Positions 33,380-45,000 of a stretch of DNA of 64,000 bases are shown here, piece by piece. Where the stretch lies: the NCBI GenBank assembly GCA_035222895.1, contig JAVYIG010004944.1:1-64000 (forward strand), written 5' to 3'. The position numbers and the translations under genes are program-made. Origin of the DNA: Strongylocentrotus droebachiensis (lineage: Eukaryota; Echinodermata; Echinoidea; Camarodonta; Strongylocentrotidae). How positions within the stretch are numbered: the stretch's first letter is position 1; the number at the start of each line of letters is the position of its first letter. Below the pieces are notes generated by a model, which was not told the origin of the DNA, ran no database searches, and saw nothing but the letters and a program-made list of their open reading frames with translations.

Positions 33380-34545
33380 ATTATAGTTAAATCAATTTGT
33401 ACAATTCCCAAGTCACAATAATCTTGGTCGTCAATCCTGTATGTTAAGTTTTAGTCCAGTTTGTATATTACCCTTTTTTTTAATTATTAACAAAACAAAT
33501 AAATCAATTTATAGATACTTAGAGGAAGATATTAATTGTTTGTTTTATTGCATAAAATTCAATATATGCTCTTCAGCAACTCTATTTCGGGATTGCCTGG
33601 CAGTGCTTACATTCATATACAATTATAAACTTAGTTGATTCGTCAAAATTCCTTGGTTTTATCATTGACAAAAGAACACAACTTATATTTAAGTAAAACA
33701 CTATCAAGGAACATTGGAATAATCAATACATTAAAAATGTCGTTTCCTAAGTATATCTTGCATGGGGGAATTCGTTTAATTACCAGTTGGACAAAGTATT
33801 GATAAGTACTTCAACAACGCGTCATGCAAATAATCTGCCACACTAATAGGTTAAGCCACATTAATAGTTTTATTTTAGAAAATGAAATATTGAAAGTTCA
33901 TGACTTGTACAATTTCTTTTTAGGCTGTTTTATGTTTCGATTACATTTTAACGAACTTCCTCATGCCATCACGTCGACATTCCAAAAGAATCAAAAACTT
34001 CATAATTATCCAACCCAGCAGTTTTCGTTTTTTCACTTACACAAACTGAGAACTTTACTATAAAAACCCACTTTGATTTATACTGGTCCGGTGTACTGGA
34101 AGTCCTTTGACATGTCGCTCAAACAGCTGCCCAGTTTTATAACTTTTAAATAACACTTGAAACATGAACCTCTACTTCGGTATGAAAATGCTGGAGACCA
34201 TCGGTATTATTCTCACTTGTTGGTTGGCTGCACCACACACCCGTTTGTGTTCTTCTTTTGTTTTGTTTTTTGTTTTATATATCATGTAACAAATGTATTA
34301 TGTAAAGGGAACCTTAATTACAAGCATAATGCTTTCAAGGTTTCCTCCTCATTACTGCAGATTATTGCAATGTTAGCATCATTTTTATTTAATGACTTGC
34401 CTTAAATCATTTTTTTACTGTTGTATCTATCGAATATATGTACATGTTTTGTTACCTTGTGTATGCGGCCTTACTTTGTAAATTCTTTTCATATGCAAAA
34501 TTATGCAGTTAATGTGGAAATAAAACCTAAATAAAAAAAAATAAA
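33380..34545 (+). mobile_element. LINE 3' fragment with A-rich tail
   Basis: Plus-strand remnant ending GGAAATAAAACCTAAAT followed by an A-rich tail (34521-34551), with reverse-transcriptase C-terminal sequence in its body. The 5' truncation point is not clear. Confidence 0.65.
33625..34140 (+). pseudogene. LINE reverse transcriptase C-terminus, frameshifted
   Basis: Frames shift between SSKFLGFIID (33636), KNMSFPKYILH-like sequence and RLSHINSFILENEILKVHDLY (33848 onward), the thumb and post-RT region of CR1/L2-like LINEs. Multiple stops and shifts make it dead. The only sizeable open piece is 33824-34063. Confidence 0.7.
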
Positions 34546-34693
34546 AAAAAAATATGACTTCTGAATCCATTGTTCCGTTTACCAAGACATCTGAGGTTTT
34601 TAACTAAGAGGTGGCACATGATGACGTGAGTCGGTCGGCATGCATGTATGGGTAGTAGAAACTATATGTTGCACGAAGCTCTGAACTAATTTA

Positions 34694-35191
34694 TGCCAAG
34701 TTTTGGGAAATTATGAAATTGGATGGATAGTACCGGTAATTCTTTAGATTGTTGATATATTTGGATGCCCCTGTGGATGTATCATAAGCACTAGAAAATT
34801 TAGCCCCTAAAACACTTCTGTTTTTGAGAAATTGAATAATCAAAATTTACCAGTGCTCCCAATAAATTTCAAATATTTCAAACAGCACCTATAAGGCCAT
34901 TCCATGGTAGCTGCGACCATGAAAATCTCAGAATATGCAGTTCTGATATATAATTTCCAAACGGGAATAACAAATCGGTCGATTGTAGTCAAGAAACATT
35001 GTTTTAAAGCTTAAGTAATATCAGTCTTGAGAGGGAGCTATACAACAAAGGGTTTATTATTTACAATTTCATCACTCTAGACTCAATTTCAACCGCACCA
35101 ACGATCATTGAATATTGTAAAATTGCATTTGCTTCCAATATGTTCATTTGAACCAATTCATGACCCCATACCAAAACTTTGTATTACCTTT
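34694..35191 (-). mobile_element. MITE family M2, copy 3
   Basis: Inverse of copies 1 and 2: it starts CCAAGTTTTGGGAAATT and ends CCAAAACTTTGTATTACCTTT, with the same internal blocks. The left end is more diverged. Confidence 0.8.
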
Positions 35192-35431
35192 GACTCATTG
35201 TGTCACATAATAAGAAACTAAGTAGGCATTTCACTAAATTTCTGTTAAGTGAGCTAGAATACATCAAACAGCCTGGAACATGAGGATTAGGTTATCAAAT
35301 AGCCAATTATTAACGAAGCTGCCTCACCATTTGAAAATATGATACAATTATAGTGCCAGCATTTTTTTCCACTTTGTATATAATATGGAAGAAACAAAAT
35401 TAACACAAATTATGAACGTTTATATTCTGTA

Positions 35432-35642
35432 GCCGGGGGTAGATCCAGGGGGGGCGTGCGCACCCCCCTTTTTTTTAACCTTTAAAAAAAAATCACCTTC
35501 AAATAAAAAAAAAAAAAAAATGTATTCACATAAATGTTCAGTCCATCATTAAAAAATCAAGCCGTAAAGGCTTCGGGGTTGCAATTTCGTACATTTCACG
35601 CCCCCCTCCCCTTTTATGGAAAATCCTGGATCCGCCCCTGGC
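35432..35642. mobile_element. Small MITE with GGATCCAGG-type inverted ends
   Basis: CCGGGGGTAGATCCAGGGGG at the left and CCTGGATCCGCCCCTGG at the right are imperfect inverted repeats around a GC-rich rim and an A-rich centre (about 35490-35520). No frame. Confidence 0.6.
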
Positions 35643-36379
35643 ATATCCTCTTTCCTAAAAACAAAAATAAAAAAATTATGTAGACTCCCATGCATGATTC
35701 TCTAGCTTGAACTGGAGTGAGTGTGCACGTTATTTATAGCCTTTTATTACCATGTGCACTCTGCAAATTCACAACAAAAAATTGTAGACCAGTTTGTAGC
35801 TAGCAAACATTGAATATGAAAATCTACAGATAATTGACTCTTTCAAGTTGTAGGCGACAAGTATAATTGGTCCTCCCCTCCCCCCTTTCCTGTTTAAAAT
35901 AACCAAGAGACACTCTTACGCTTATAATTAAATATCCTATAGTGTCTTAAAAAAGAGCTCGTAAAAATGTTCCTCAAAAACTATCACTGCTCAAAATCAA
36001 ATAAAAACAGATTTTCTCCTACAATATTTGTTTCAAGTCCTAACAAAGAGTCGGATTTAGCAGCAATTGCTGACAGCAATCATGCAATCAGCCTGTCAAT
36101 CAATTATTATTCATCCATTCATTAAATCAATCGGTCAATTAATCAAATAAGCAATTAACAGTCAATCAATCGGTCAATGAACTGCTGAGATCACTGATGA
36201 TCAACCGCTTGCAACAATTCGTTTTGGAATCTCGTAAGTTAAAGTGTATTTGCATTTTGCACCTACACATACATTTGTTAGTCATTTCTTCTTTCCTTCT
36301 TTTAAATCTGCCACCACATCCCAGCTAACACAAAAACATTATAAGAATATCATTACGTTTGGCTAAACGTTTGGGAAAT
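35643..36379. other. Intergenic spacer
   Basis: Only simple ATCAATCAATC-type sequence (36095-36180). No gene seen. Confidence 0.4.
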
Positions 36380-37395
36380 GTTTTGTTCAAATGTTAAAAT
36401 CATATGAAAATGTATGGTCTTGTGATTATCAAGAAAACATATTTATAACATTAGACACCAACTTTAAAAAAACATTTAAAAAATATTTGTTTAACACTAA
36501 GCTTAAACATTATAACAATATAAATTTGATATTATCAAAAATGTTGATATAACATATTAATGATATCTTTTAAACATTTGAAGGAAATGTTATACAAATG
36601 TGAGTCATCTATTTCTAAGACCATACATTTTGATATCATTTTAACATTTCATAGAAACATTACAATATTGTTATTCTTAAATGTTTTTAATATGTTATTT
36701 TAGAAATGTTGATTAAATGTTGTAATGATATCTTTTAAACATTTGAAGGAAATGTTATAAAAGTGTGAGCCATCTATTTCTAAGACCATACATTTTGATA
36801 TCATTTTAACATTTCATAGAAACATTACAACAATAATGTTATTCTTAAATGTTTTTAATATGTTATTTTAGAAATGTTGATTAAATGTTGTAATGATATC
36901 TTATAAATGTTTGAAGGAAATGTTATGAAAATGTCAGGAATCTATTTCTAAAACAATACATTTTGATATTATTATCACATTTCAAAGAATCAATATAAAA
37001 TTGTTATTCTTAAATGTTTTTAATATGTTATTTTAGAAATGTTAATTAAATGTTGTAATGATATCATATCAATGTTTGAAGGAAATGTTTTTAAAATGTG
37101 AGCCATCTATTTCTAAGACCATAAATTTTGATATCATTATAACATTTCAAAGAAACACTTGAATGATAATATCCCAAAATGTTTTTAAAATATTAAATTA
37201 GAAATGTTAATTAAATGTTGTAATGATATCTTATTAATGTTTGAAGGAAATTTTTTTTAAATGTGAGCCATCAATTTCTAAGACCATACATTTTGATATC
37301 ATTTAAACATTTAATAGAAACATTTGAATGATATCCCCAAATGAATGAAAAATATTATCTTAGAAATGTTGATAAGATGTTGTAATGATATCTTA
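36380..37395 (+). repeat. Satellite array of ~166-bp units, about six copies
   Basis: GAAGGAAATGTT occurs at spacings of 165, 168, 165 and 165 bp (36581, 36746, 36914, 37079, 37244). Each unit carries ATTTCTAAGACCATACATTTTGATATCATT and AACATTT/AAATGTT words; the first and last units are diverged. Extremely AT-rich and non-coding. Confidence 0.9.
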
Positions 37396-38603
37396 CATCT
37401 AAATAAATACATAAAACATAAAGTGAAAAAAGGAGTATTTAAATGCTTTAGTTAAAATAACATCATCAAAATCTTTTAATCATGACAAAATGTTGAAAAC
37501 AATTTGAGTAATGAACAAGAATCATTTAGACGTAATGAAATCACATGACAGAAGGTGGTAACTTTATATTCTAAGATACATATACAAGGGAAGATTTACC
37601 GTAAACAATTATTTCTGTAATTAGTAGAAATAAGTACATGTAGATCCAAAATTGTTGGAACAAGTAATGAAATATAGCTATAGCTGTTATATCATCCCAA
37701 TTAACATTTATAAATCAATATATTACCCATTTTGTCTTTTCAACCTTTGAATATAATTGGTAAAACATTTTTGTTGCTTTTGTTCACTGCAATACTCAGA
37801 ATATTTGTATTTTTCATGTAAAAAAAATAGTAAGGTTCTTCGGTTGTATCTTAAAATTAATAATTCATAATGATTTCAATTTGTTGTAATTGTGTTTGGG
37901 AAATATGTTACTTCTATTACAAAGACTAAAGAGGCATTGCATATTTAAAAGCTGTCTGTACTATAGTTCGGCCAGGAGGGATTAGACCAACCAGGGTGGT
38001 CACTGACAGGTGGCTATATCTCATCAACTCAGCTCTCAATTAACATAAGAAAAAGAGGATCATGGGGGACCAATATGGTCACCGATCAGGCATTGTTTTC
38101 TATAAAGAGGGAGCAAGTAGCTTCAAGTAGTACAGTGTGGCTTTAAATATCTAACATATGTGGATATGCATTACCGGTATTCTGTATCTGCTATATGTTG
38201 AAATGTGTCACTATACAGAAACTGCAACTCGAGCACTGTACCTCCAGCAACCGCAACTCTTCAATTTGATGGTGGCAACGCAGGTATGATGAAAAAGCTA
38301 CGATTTGGGGAAAATTTATGTTGTTAAATTTGTTGATTATTAGATGAAACTTGCTATTATTAATTGCAATATTTTCTTATCACAGATAATAGATATCATT
38401 CTCTCCTTTTCATTCATGCTGAGCTGTGAACATTTATATTTGACATCATGCAGTCCTTCCTTTTATATCATCGAAACATATCTGTAATGATTTTTTAATT
38501 TGATTTACCTTATACAGTTTCAACGAATGAAATTATTACTTTTTATCATTTCTGATAGTAGCACATGCAAGCAGCTTTTGAGTGGTCATTGCAGGCAGCT
38601 CTT
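37396..38603. other. Intergenic spacer
   Basis: No confident gene. A 65-nt segment at 38219-38283 has splice-like borders (TATACAG and GCAG|GTATGA) but no partner exons. Confidence 0.35.
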
Positions 38604-39060
38604 GCTAGCTGGACAAGACTTGCTGTGGCGTGGTATAATGGTTTTTCTCAACCATTCAAAACAGTGTGGACAAGGTCCGTAATCCATGCAGTTCAATCTT
38701 GCCTCTTCAGTGCCTATATCTGCGTGAGAGTAACATTTGTCCTTTTTTCTCTTTCAAAACTCTACAGTTATGAATGTTGTTTCCTCTGTTGCGAAGTAGT
38801 CTAATTAGTCTTTTCCTTTCCTTTTCCTATGTTGTTCTTCTAATCTTGCAAACCGCTGGTTCCTTTTCATGCCTATGGCCCAATATATGTGTGCTGAAGT
38901 TTGCAACCAACCGGGAACAAAATGGACAGCTATTTCCACCATTGTATACTCTATTAGTACGTTTTTTCTTTCCTTTCTTTGTGGTTGTAGACTTTGTAAC
39001 TCTCGTTACAAAAATGTTCTTCATATCACAATCCCTGATAATTTCAGACTCATCCATTTC
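38604..39060 (-). pseudogene. Zinc-motif protein, second unit (frameshifted)
   Basis: Continues the protein of the neighbouring unit on the minus strand: MDESEIIRDCDMKNIFV, then NSCPFCSRLVANFSTHILGH. A 1-nt deletion near 39085 (GAAAGCAG against GAGGCAG) shifts the frame between units, and the frame closes again near 38827 (ICKIRRTT, then a stop). Its left end runs into unrelated sequence. Confidence 0.65.
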
Positions 39061-39784
39061 ACTTTCACTGTTTGATTCTCCTGAACTGCCTCATCATCTT
39101 CATCACCTTCTATGGACACATCTCCTCTGCTATCATCATCAGATAATTCTTTTTCTAGTTCATCTATTTTTGATGCCACTCGTTTGGATGTCTTCCCTAC
39201 GACCTCTCCATCATTCTCGTCTCCGATGGTCTCTCCATCATTCTCGCCTCTCATGCTAGCTGGACAAGACTTGCTGTGGCGTGGTATAATGTTTTTTCTC
39301 AACCATTCAAAACAGTGTAGACAAGGTCCGTAATCCATGCAGTTGAATCTTGCCTCTTCAGTGCCTATTCTGCGTGAGAGTAACATTTGTCCTTTTTTCT
39401 CTTTCAAAATTCTACAGTTATGAATGTTGTTTCCTCTGTTGCGAAGTAGTCTAATGAGTCTTTTCCTTTCCTTTTCCTCTGTTGTTACTCTAATCTTGCA
39501 AATCGCTGGTTCCTTTTCATGCCTATGGCCCAATATATGTGTGCTGAAGTTTGCAACCAACCGGGAACAAAATGGACAGCTATTTCCACCATTGTATACT
39601 CTATTAGTACGTTTTTTCTTTCCTTTCTTTGTGGTTGTAGACTTTGTAACTCTCGTTACAAAAATGTTCTTCATATCACAATTCCTGATAATTTCACTTT
39701 CACTGTTTGATTCTCCTGAACTGCTTTCATCATCTTCATCAACTTCTTTGGACAAATCTCCTCTGCTATCATCATCAGATAATC
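39021..39784 (-). CDS. Two-zinc-motif protein fragment, transposon-associated type (partial)
   Basis: The minus frame reads an acidic leader (KEVDEDDESSSGESNSESE), a basic KKGKKKRTNR stretch, CPFCSRLVANFSTHILGHRHE (CxxC plus histidines), a helical ERKRLIRLLRNRGNNIHN block and CLHCFEWLRKNIIPRHSKSC (CxxC-x12-H-x4-C), then an acidic tail with DELEKELSDDDS. This order resembles uncharacterised proteins that, from memory, are often found with tyrosine-recombinase mobile elements in aquatic animals; that link is recollection, not shown here. There is no proper start: a stop lies at the 39785 junction. Probably a gene fragment. Confidence 0.5.
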
Positions 39785-41110
39785 AGGTGGGCTGTATCTA
39801 ATACAGACCACCTTATATTTTTGTTAAAATCGCCTTTATTATTTATTATCAGGTGGGCTGTATCTAATACAGACCACCTTATATTTTTGTTAAAATTGCC
39901 TTTATTTATTTATTATTATTATTTATTTATTTTTCTTATTTTGACCCACTTTTTTGTTAGCAAGATAACTTTGAAATGGTTCAATAAAATGCTTTGATAT
40001 TTGGCACACATATGTATAGGCATATGGACAAGACACGGTGAGGGTTTCAACCTTGACCTTCACTGATGACGTCATCTAGGCGCCATTTTGTGAAATTTTC
40101 TGAAAATCATCTCATGATCATATCTTCATAACCAAAAGGTATTTTTCATTCATATTTATCATGATTAAGGTCAATATCAGTCCGGTTAATTTCAGGTCAA
40201 AAAACGCGCGCGTGCGCGTACGTCCGCGCGTCAGTGCGCGCGCAAAATTTTTAAATGCTCAGAATCGTCTAAAATTTATTTTGCATACGTTTCAGGTCAT
40301 ATTAAGCATTTTATACAAAATCGCGCGTACGAGCATGCGCGCGCGTTTTCGCGCGTAACACCATTACAAAACATAGAATCGCCATTTTTTTTTCTTTCTT
40401 GATATTTCTCATATATTTTCAAGGAATTTGATACCATGTTTATCTCTTTATGACCATTAATAACAAGATGAGCGTCAATTCAAGATAAATGTCCGTGCGC
40501 GCGAGCTCTTTTATTACATAGTATATATGGGCAAAAACATGCCTATACAAAATCCATTATAGCTCTTTGGAATGAACCGTGACCTTCAATGTTTTTTCAT
40601 ATTTAGATAGAGTATGAGTCGGAAATATGATTCTATGTCTCATTTGGCCATTAAGTGTATCGTGACATCATCATAATGGCCTTGGAACTCAAAATACGAA
40701 TTTGCATATAATGACATCAGCATATTTATGGGAAATTGATTGTATCTCTGTAAATATTGATCGATTTTCTTCCAAATTTCGATATGTTGTAGCTAAGACA
40801 ATTCTCTATAAGCTCAGTAATCACCATTTTTAATTTTGATCACGTCATCATAGCGAAAATTACGATTAAAGGGCACATATCAGAAATTACGTAAGTTGCG
40901 TTAACAATTTGATACCATGTTATTTCTTTATGACCATTAATAACAAGATGAGCGTCCATTAAAGATAAATGTCCGTGCGCGCGAGCTCTTTTAATACATA
41001 GCCTATGGGCATGCCTATGCAAAATCCATTATAGTTCTTTGGAATGCACCGTTACATTCAATGTTTTTTCATATTTGGATAGAGTATGAGTCGGGGATAT
41101 AAACTCATGT
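39785..41110 (+). repeat. Long dispersed repeat with palindromic head (AGGTGGGCTGTATCTAATAC)
   Basis: The head AGGTGGGCTGTATCTAATACAGACCACCT is a hairpin and occurs twice in tandem (39785, 39852), then runs through T-rich sequence, CATATGTATAGGCATATGGACAAGACACGG and GCGCGC-rich sequence. The same head plus body is at 63798-64000, and the tail section (GACATCAGCATATTTATG to about 40895) at 63430-63620. Within it a ~470-bp block is duplicated (GTCCGTGCGCGCGAGCTC at 40491 and 40971). Confidence 0.8.
40205..40250 (+). other. Alternating CG-rich tract, Z-DNA-prone
   Basis: CGCGCGCGTGCGCGTACG and related purine-pyrimidine alternation stand out in AT-rich surroundings; similar runs occur at 40322-40356. 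Confidence 0.5.
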
Positions 41111-42031
41111 CTCATTTGGCCATTAAAGGGCGAGTCCACCTTATCTTTTGTTTCTTTGTATGAAAGTAGAAAAATTAGAAATGCAGATAAGTGAAAATTT
41201 GAAAAAAGTCATACACATAATAACAAAATTATTCCTTGTGAAAGTTTAGAGTGTAAATAAAAATTGGCATTTGTGAGTGATGTCACTGATGAGCAGCTTT
41301 TTTTTTTTTTGTACACAACATTTCTGTAATTTTAATTTTCTCCCCATAAATGTTTTCAGACATGTGATGCATGGCATGAGATATGTTCGTGTGTTAATTA
41401 ATGCACTCTTCATCAGCAGCCAGGGTGCAATAATTAAGCTAAACAAATAAAACAACCATGTTCCTTATTTAGGCAATTATTATCGGGCATAATACCCATT
41501 TAAAGCTGTCTCCATCTAATTAGAAGAAAAGAAGAAAAAAAAAATCCGTTTCTGAACCAGGCACACAATGTGTGTCTGGTCCTGGCTGTACGGATTTTTT
41601 TTTTTTACCAAAAAAAAATAATCCTTTTTGAAAATATATATATCCAAGATATATCCGCGATTAATAACATCTTTTGTAAAGAAAAAAATAGTGGTAGGCT
41701 TAATCGACAGCATTGCGATTGCATTTACAATAAAACGATATCAAGATTTATGGTGATCAACAAACTTAACACAAAATACATCAATTTGGTAATACTGTTT
41801 TCGCAAATTAAACTTGGGTGGGTACAATTTGAATGACAGGGATTAAGCATACATACATGTATACTGTGTTATATACTTGTTGTATTAATGATTTTAAATG
41901 TGTAACTAGGGGAAAAGGAATCATTTTGGGGGCTTCTGGCTTTTGGGTTTTCCATTGGGTGTTCTTTTATATTATCAATAAAGTGAGTAAATGACAAAAA
42001 ATGATCAAGCTCTTTTATCTGCACATTACAT
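41111..42031. other. Repeat-derived spacer next to the Helentron
   Basis: AAAGGGCGAGTCCACC (about 41126) resembles other repeat ends in the window. A hairpin AAAATCCGT...ACGGATTTT surrounds 41540-41600. From about 41880 the sequence is likely the Helentron 3' trailer; its exact terminus was not identified. Confidence 0.4.
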
Positions 42032-45000
42032 TTACAATGTAATCCTAATAGCTTCGTGGTAACTGTAATAAATAGGAATCACGTCTGCGTCTAATATATC
42101 TAGTCCTTTGCTGTAAACATGATCGATCAATGTACCATTCTCTGTCGTGGGTTTAGAAACATATTGTTTGTAACCATTATCACACATTAGTTTGTTTACC
42201 TGCGAATTGTGTTTCATTAAATCTTCGTTGAAATCACCCATCACTATGCATCTGGTACTTATTTTGTGCAATTCATTGAGATAATTGAGTAAGCATTTGC
42301 AAAACTGTTTTATGCTGTACGATGGCGGTCGATATATAACTGAAATAACGAAAGAGACGGGATTGGTTATGATAATTGCAATAGATTCTAGGTTGTCGAC
42401 AGCTATGTTCAATCTACTTGAAACTTTTATTTTAGTGTATATTGCAACACCCCCATGTGACTGCTCTCTAAGTTGATTGGTAGCATAATATGAAAGATAT
42501 CTCGGTTGATGGTAGAATTTAAAATCATCTAAAAGTGTATCAATTATGTTATCTTCATTATTAAGCCATGTCTCTGTCAAACATATCAAATCTGCATTGG
42601 AGAATTCAGTATTGCATTTCAAATCGTTATAATGTTGTTGTAATCCTTGTACATTGTGGAGAATTATGGAAATGTTGTGATCACTAACATCAGTAGCTAT
42701 AGGTGGTTGTATGAATGAATGCATATTTTCAAGGCTTTCTTTTATTTCAGGGTTACAGTATATACGATTTTCATGAAAGTCTTGAACAACGAGTCCAGAT
42801 AATGATGTAACACGACTTAGACCGACATAAGCTTGGCCATATTCAAAAATGTTTTTCAACGAGACAACAGCTTTGTCTAATGACATACCTTGTACTTTGT
42901 GAATTGTGCATGCATATGCAAGTTTCAGTGGGAATTGTTGCCTAACATATTTTTTAACCGATTCTTGATGCTTTTCAATAGCGTAAATACCAATATCAGA
43001 TTTGTCAAATTCCACTTTGATACACAATGGATCAGAGTTCGTGCTGTCCATTACTATCTCGACCACATTTCCAAAACATCCATTGGTTAAGCCCTTTTCA
43101 ACGTCAATGTTCCTCGTCAACATAACCCTTGCATTAACTGCAATCCATAAGTAAGGTGCTAATGAACTTTTCAATTTTGCTAATGGCTTGTCACGTACTT
43201 TAGTTTTATCCTTTGACGTATTTTGGGTGTCTTCAGCCAGAATACAAACGATACCTGTGCATTTCTTATGTAATACCTGTTTGTTCCAGTCTTGTACTTG
43301 TTTGTTAGTGGAATAGATATGGAGAACATTTTCACAATCTTCGCCTGTTTCACGGGATTGAAGTGTTTCTTTATCTTCATCACACAGTTTATCCTCTTTA
43401 GATTTTACACGTAATTTATTTAGAAGGAGTGCAAATTTTGAATCATCTTTTTGCCTCATTATATCGTCGAGCTTCACTTTTTTAAAATGATCTATCCATA
43501 TTGCACCTTCAAGAGTGTCTTTATATAAAGGCGTACCAAAAACAGGAGGTAGTTGATAAAAGTCGCCAACAGCTATAACAGAGATACCACCAAAAGGCAT
43601 TTGGTTTCTTGATTGTTTGATTTGTCTTAGGCGACCATGGATATAACACATTAACGTTTGATGTACCATTGATATCTCGTCTATGATTATAACTTGTATG
43701 TGCGCCAGTTTATTTCGAAGGCTACTTATTTTCTCTTCACTTAACGGCTGGTAAGGTAATTGTATATGAAGTGGAATAGAGAGTGCACTGTGTATGGTAG
43801 AACCGTTAATGTTGAATGCAGCTACACCAGTTGGGGCAATTTTAAGTATTGGTATATCATCTGGGTTATGCAACATTCGGCCTAGAATTCGTGTTCCTTC
43901 ATAATAGATGCATTTTACTAAATGACTCTTTCCAGTCCCAGCACCACCAGTAACAAAAATATGAAATGGTTCACTCTTTCCTCCATTAACTTTGTTGAGA
44001 CACCATTGTCTTATGTTGTAGAAAACTATTTTTTGCTTTTCATTCAAGGTTCTGATCAAAGAATGACCTTCATGTCTAGAAATTTTTGAAGATCGAAGTT
44101 CAACACTTTGGTCATTTTTTGTTTTGGTAGATTTTAAATCAGGAATATCACGATCAGCCTCAAAATCTTCAATATCTACATCTTCTTTGGGATATTCAAG
44201 TCTTTCCGCTTCAGTTTCAGGACATAAAAGAGCCCAAGCATTTTCTTGTGGTCCAAATTTGCTTAAAAACTCTTTTGCTTCGTCAATGGCATCGGCATTC
44301 TTTTCAAATTTGTCACGGTTTTTTATCACAATCGAGCTTACTTTTTCCAGTTTTTCCCCAGATATGTTAACATAACCTCTCTGAATAAAATGTTCATAGG
44401 TCTCGAATCCTGGAGGTTTTAATTGCTCTTGTGTGCGATACGGCAGGAACAGTTGTAGTAGGCTTAAATTGTAATTGTCAGGCGATATTTTAGGATTGAA
44501 CCGGGGATATCGTATTACTGCATCATCTGAACGTGTTCTTTTCTGAATGTATCCTAGATTTTGTTTTAATTCAAATACATGTTTATTTCTTTTACAACGT
44601 GAAGCGTCCATCTGAGAAGTTGTTAAAATTCTATATTCAGAACAAAAGGAAGCAAGGCACATATTGTCAAATTTGGAACCATCTGGTCGAGCTTTGTATC
44701 TGTCAACCTTGCTTGTCATCCAAATATTCTCTTCGTTATCATTTGTTCGGTTTTGTATTATTTTAAGAGGTAAAGAAATTCGGATAGGGTCAGGTCCAAC
44801 AGGTATATATTCAACTTTCCTTGAACATTCCTTTAGTCTCAGAGAGCAAACACGATAGACACTTTCCTGTGCTGATACTTCACGGTTATGCATATACGCT
44901 TGACCAAGTTTTTTCATGCTTTGCTTTGCATCATTATTTCCTTCTTTTATTTCTAATAGTGTATGACTCAATAGCATTCCAACCTCTCTTTCAGCTTTTG

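Larger units (their letters stand above)
38604..39784 (-). repeat. Two tandem 651-bp (217-codon) coding units
   Basis: Sequence from GCTAGCTGGACAAGAC (38604) recurs from 39255, an offset of 651 bp, exactly divisible by three. The right unit is cut at 39784 by the palindromic head of another repeat. High identity implies recent duplication. Confidence 0.85.

Noticed and set aside
38219-38283. Possible 65-nt exon (TATACAG ... GCAG|GTATGA)
   Set aside because: Splice-like borders but no partner exons and an asymmetric phase; chance cannot be excluded.
38774-39801. Plus-strand frames opposite the two-zinc-motif protein
   Set aside because: Shadow frames; the minus strand carries the conserved CxxC motifs.
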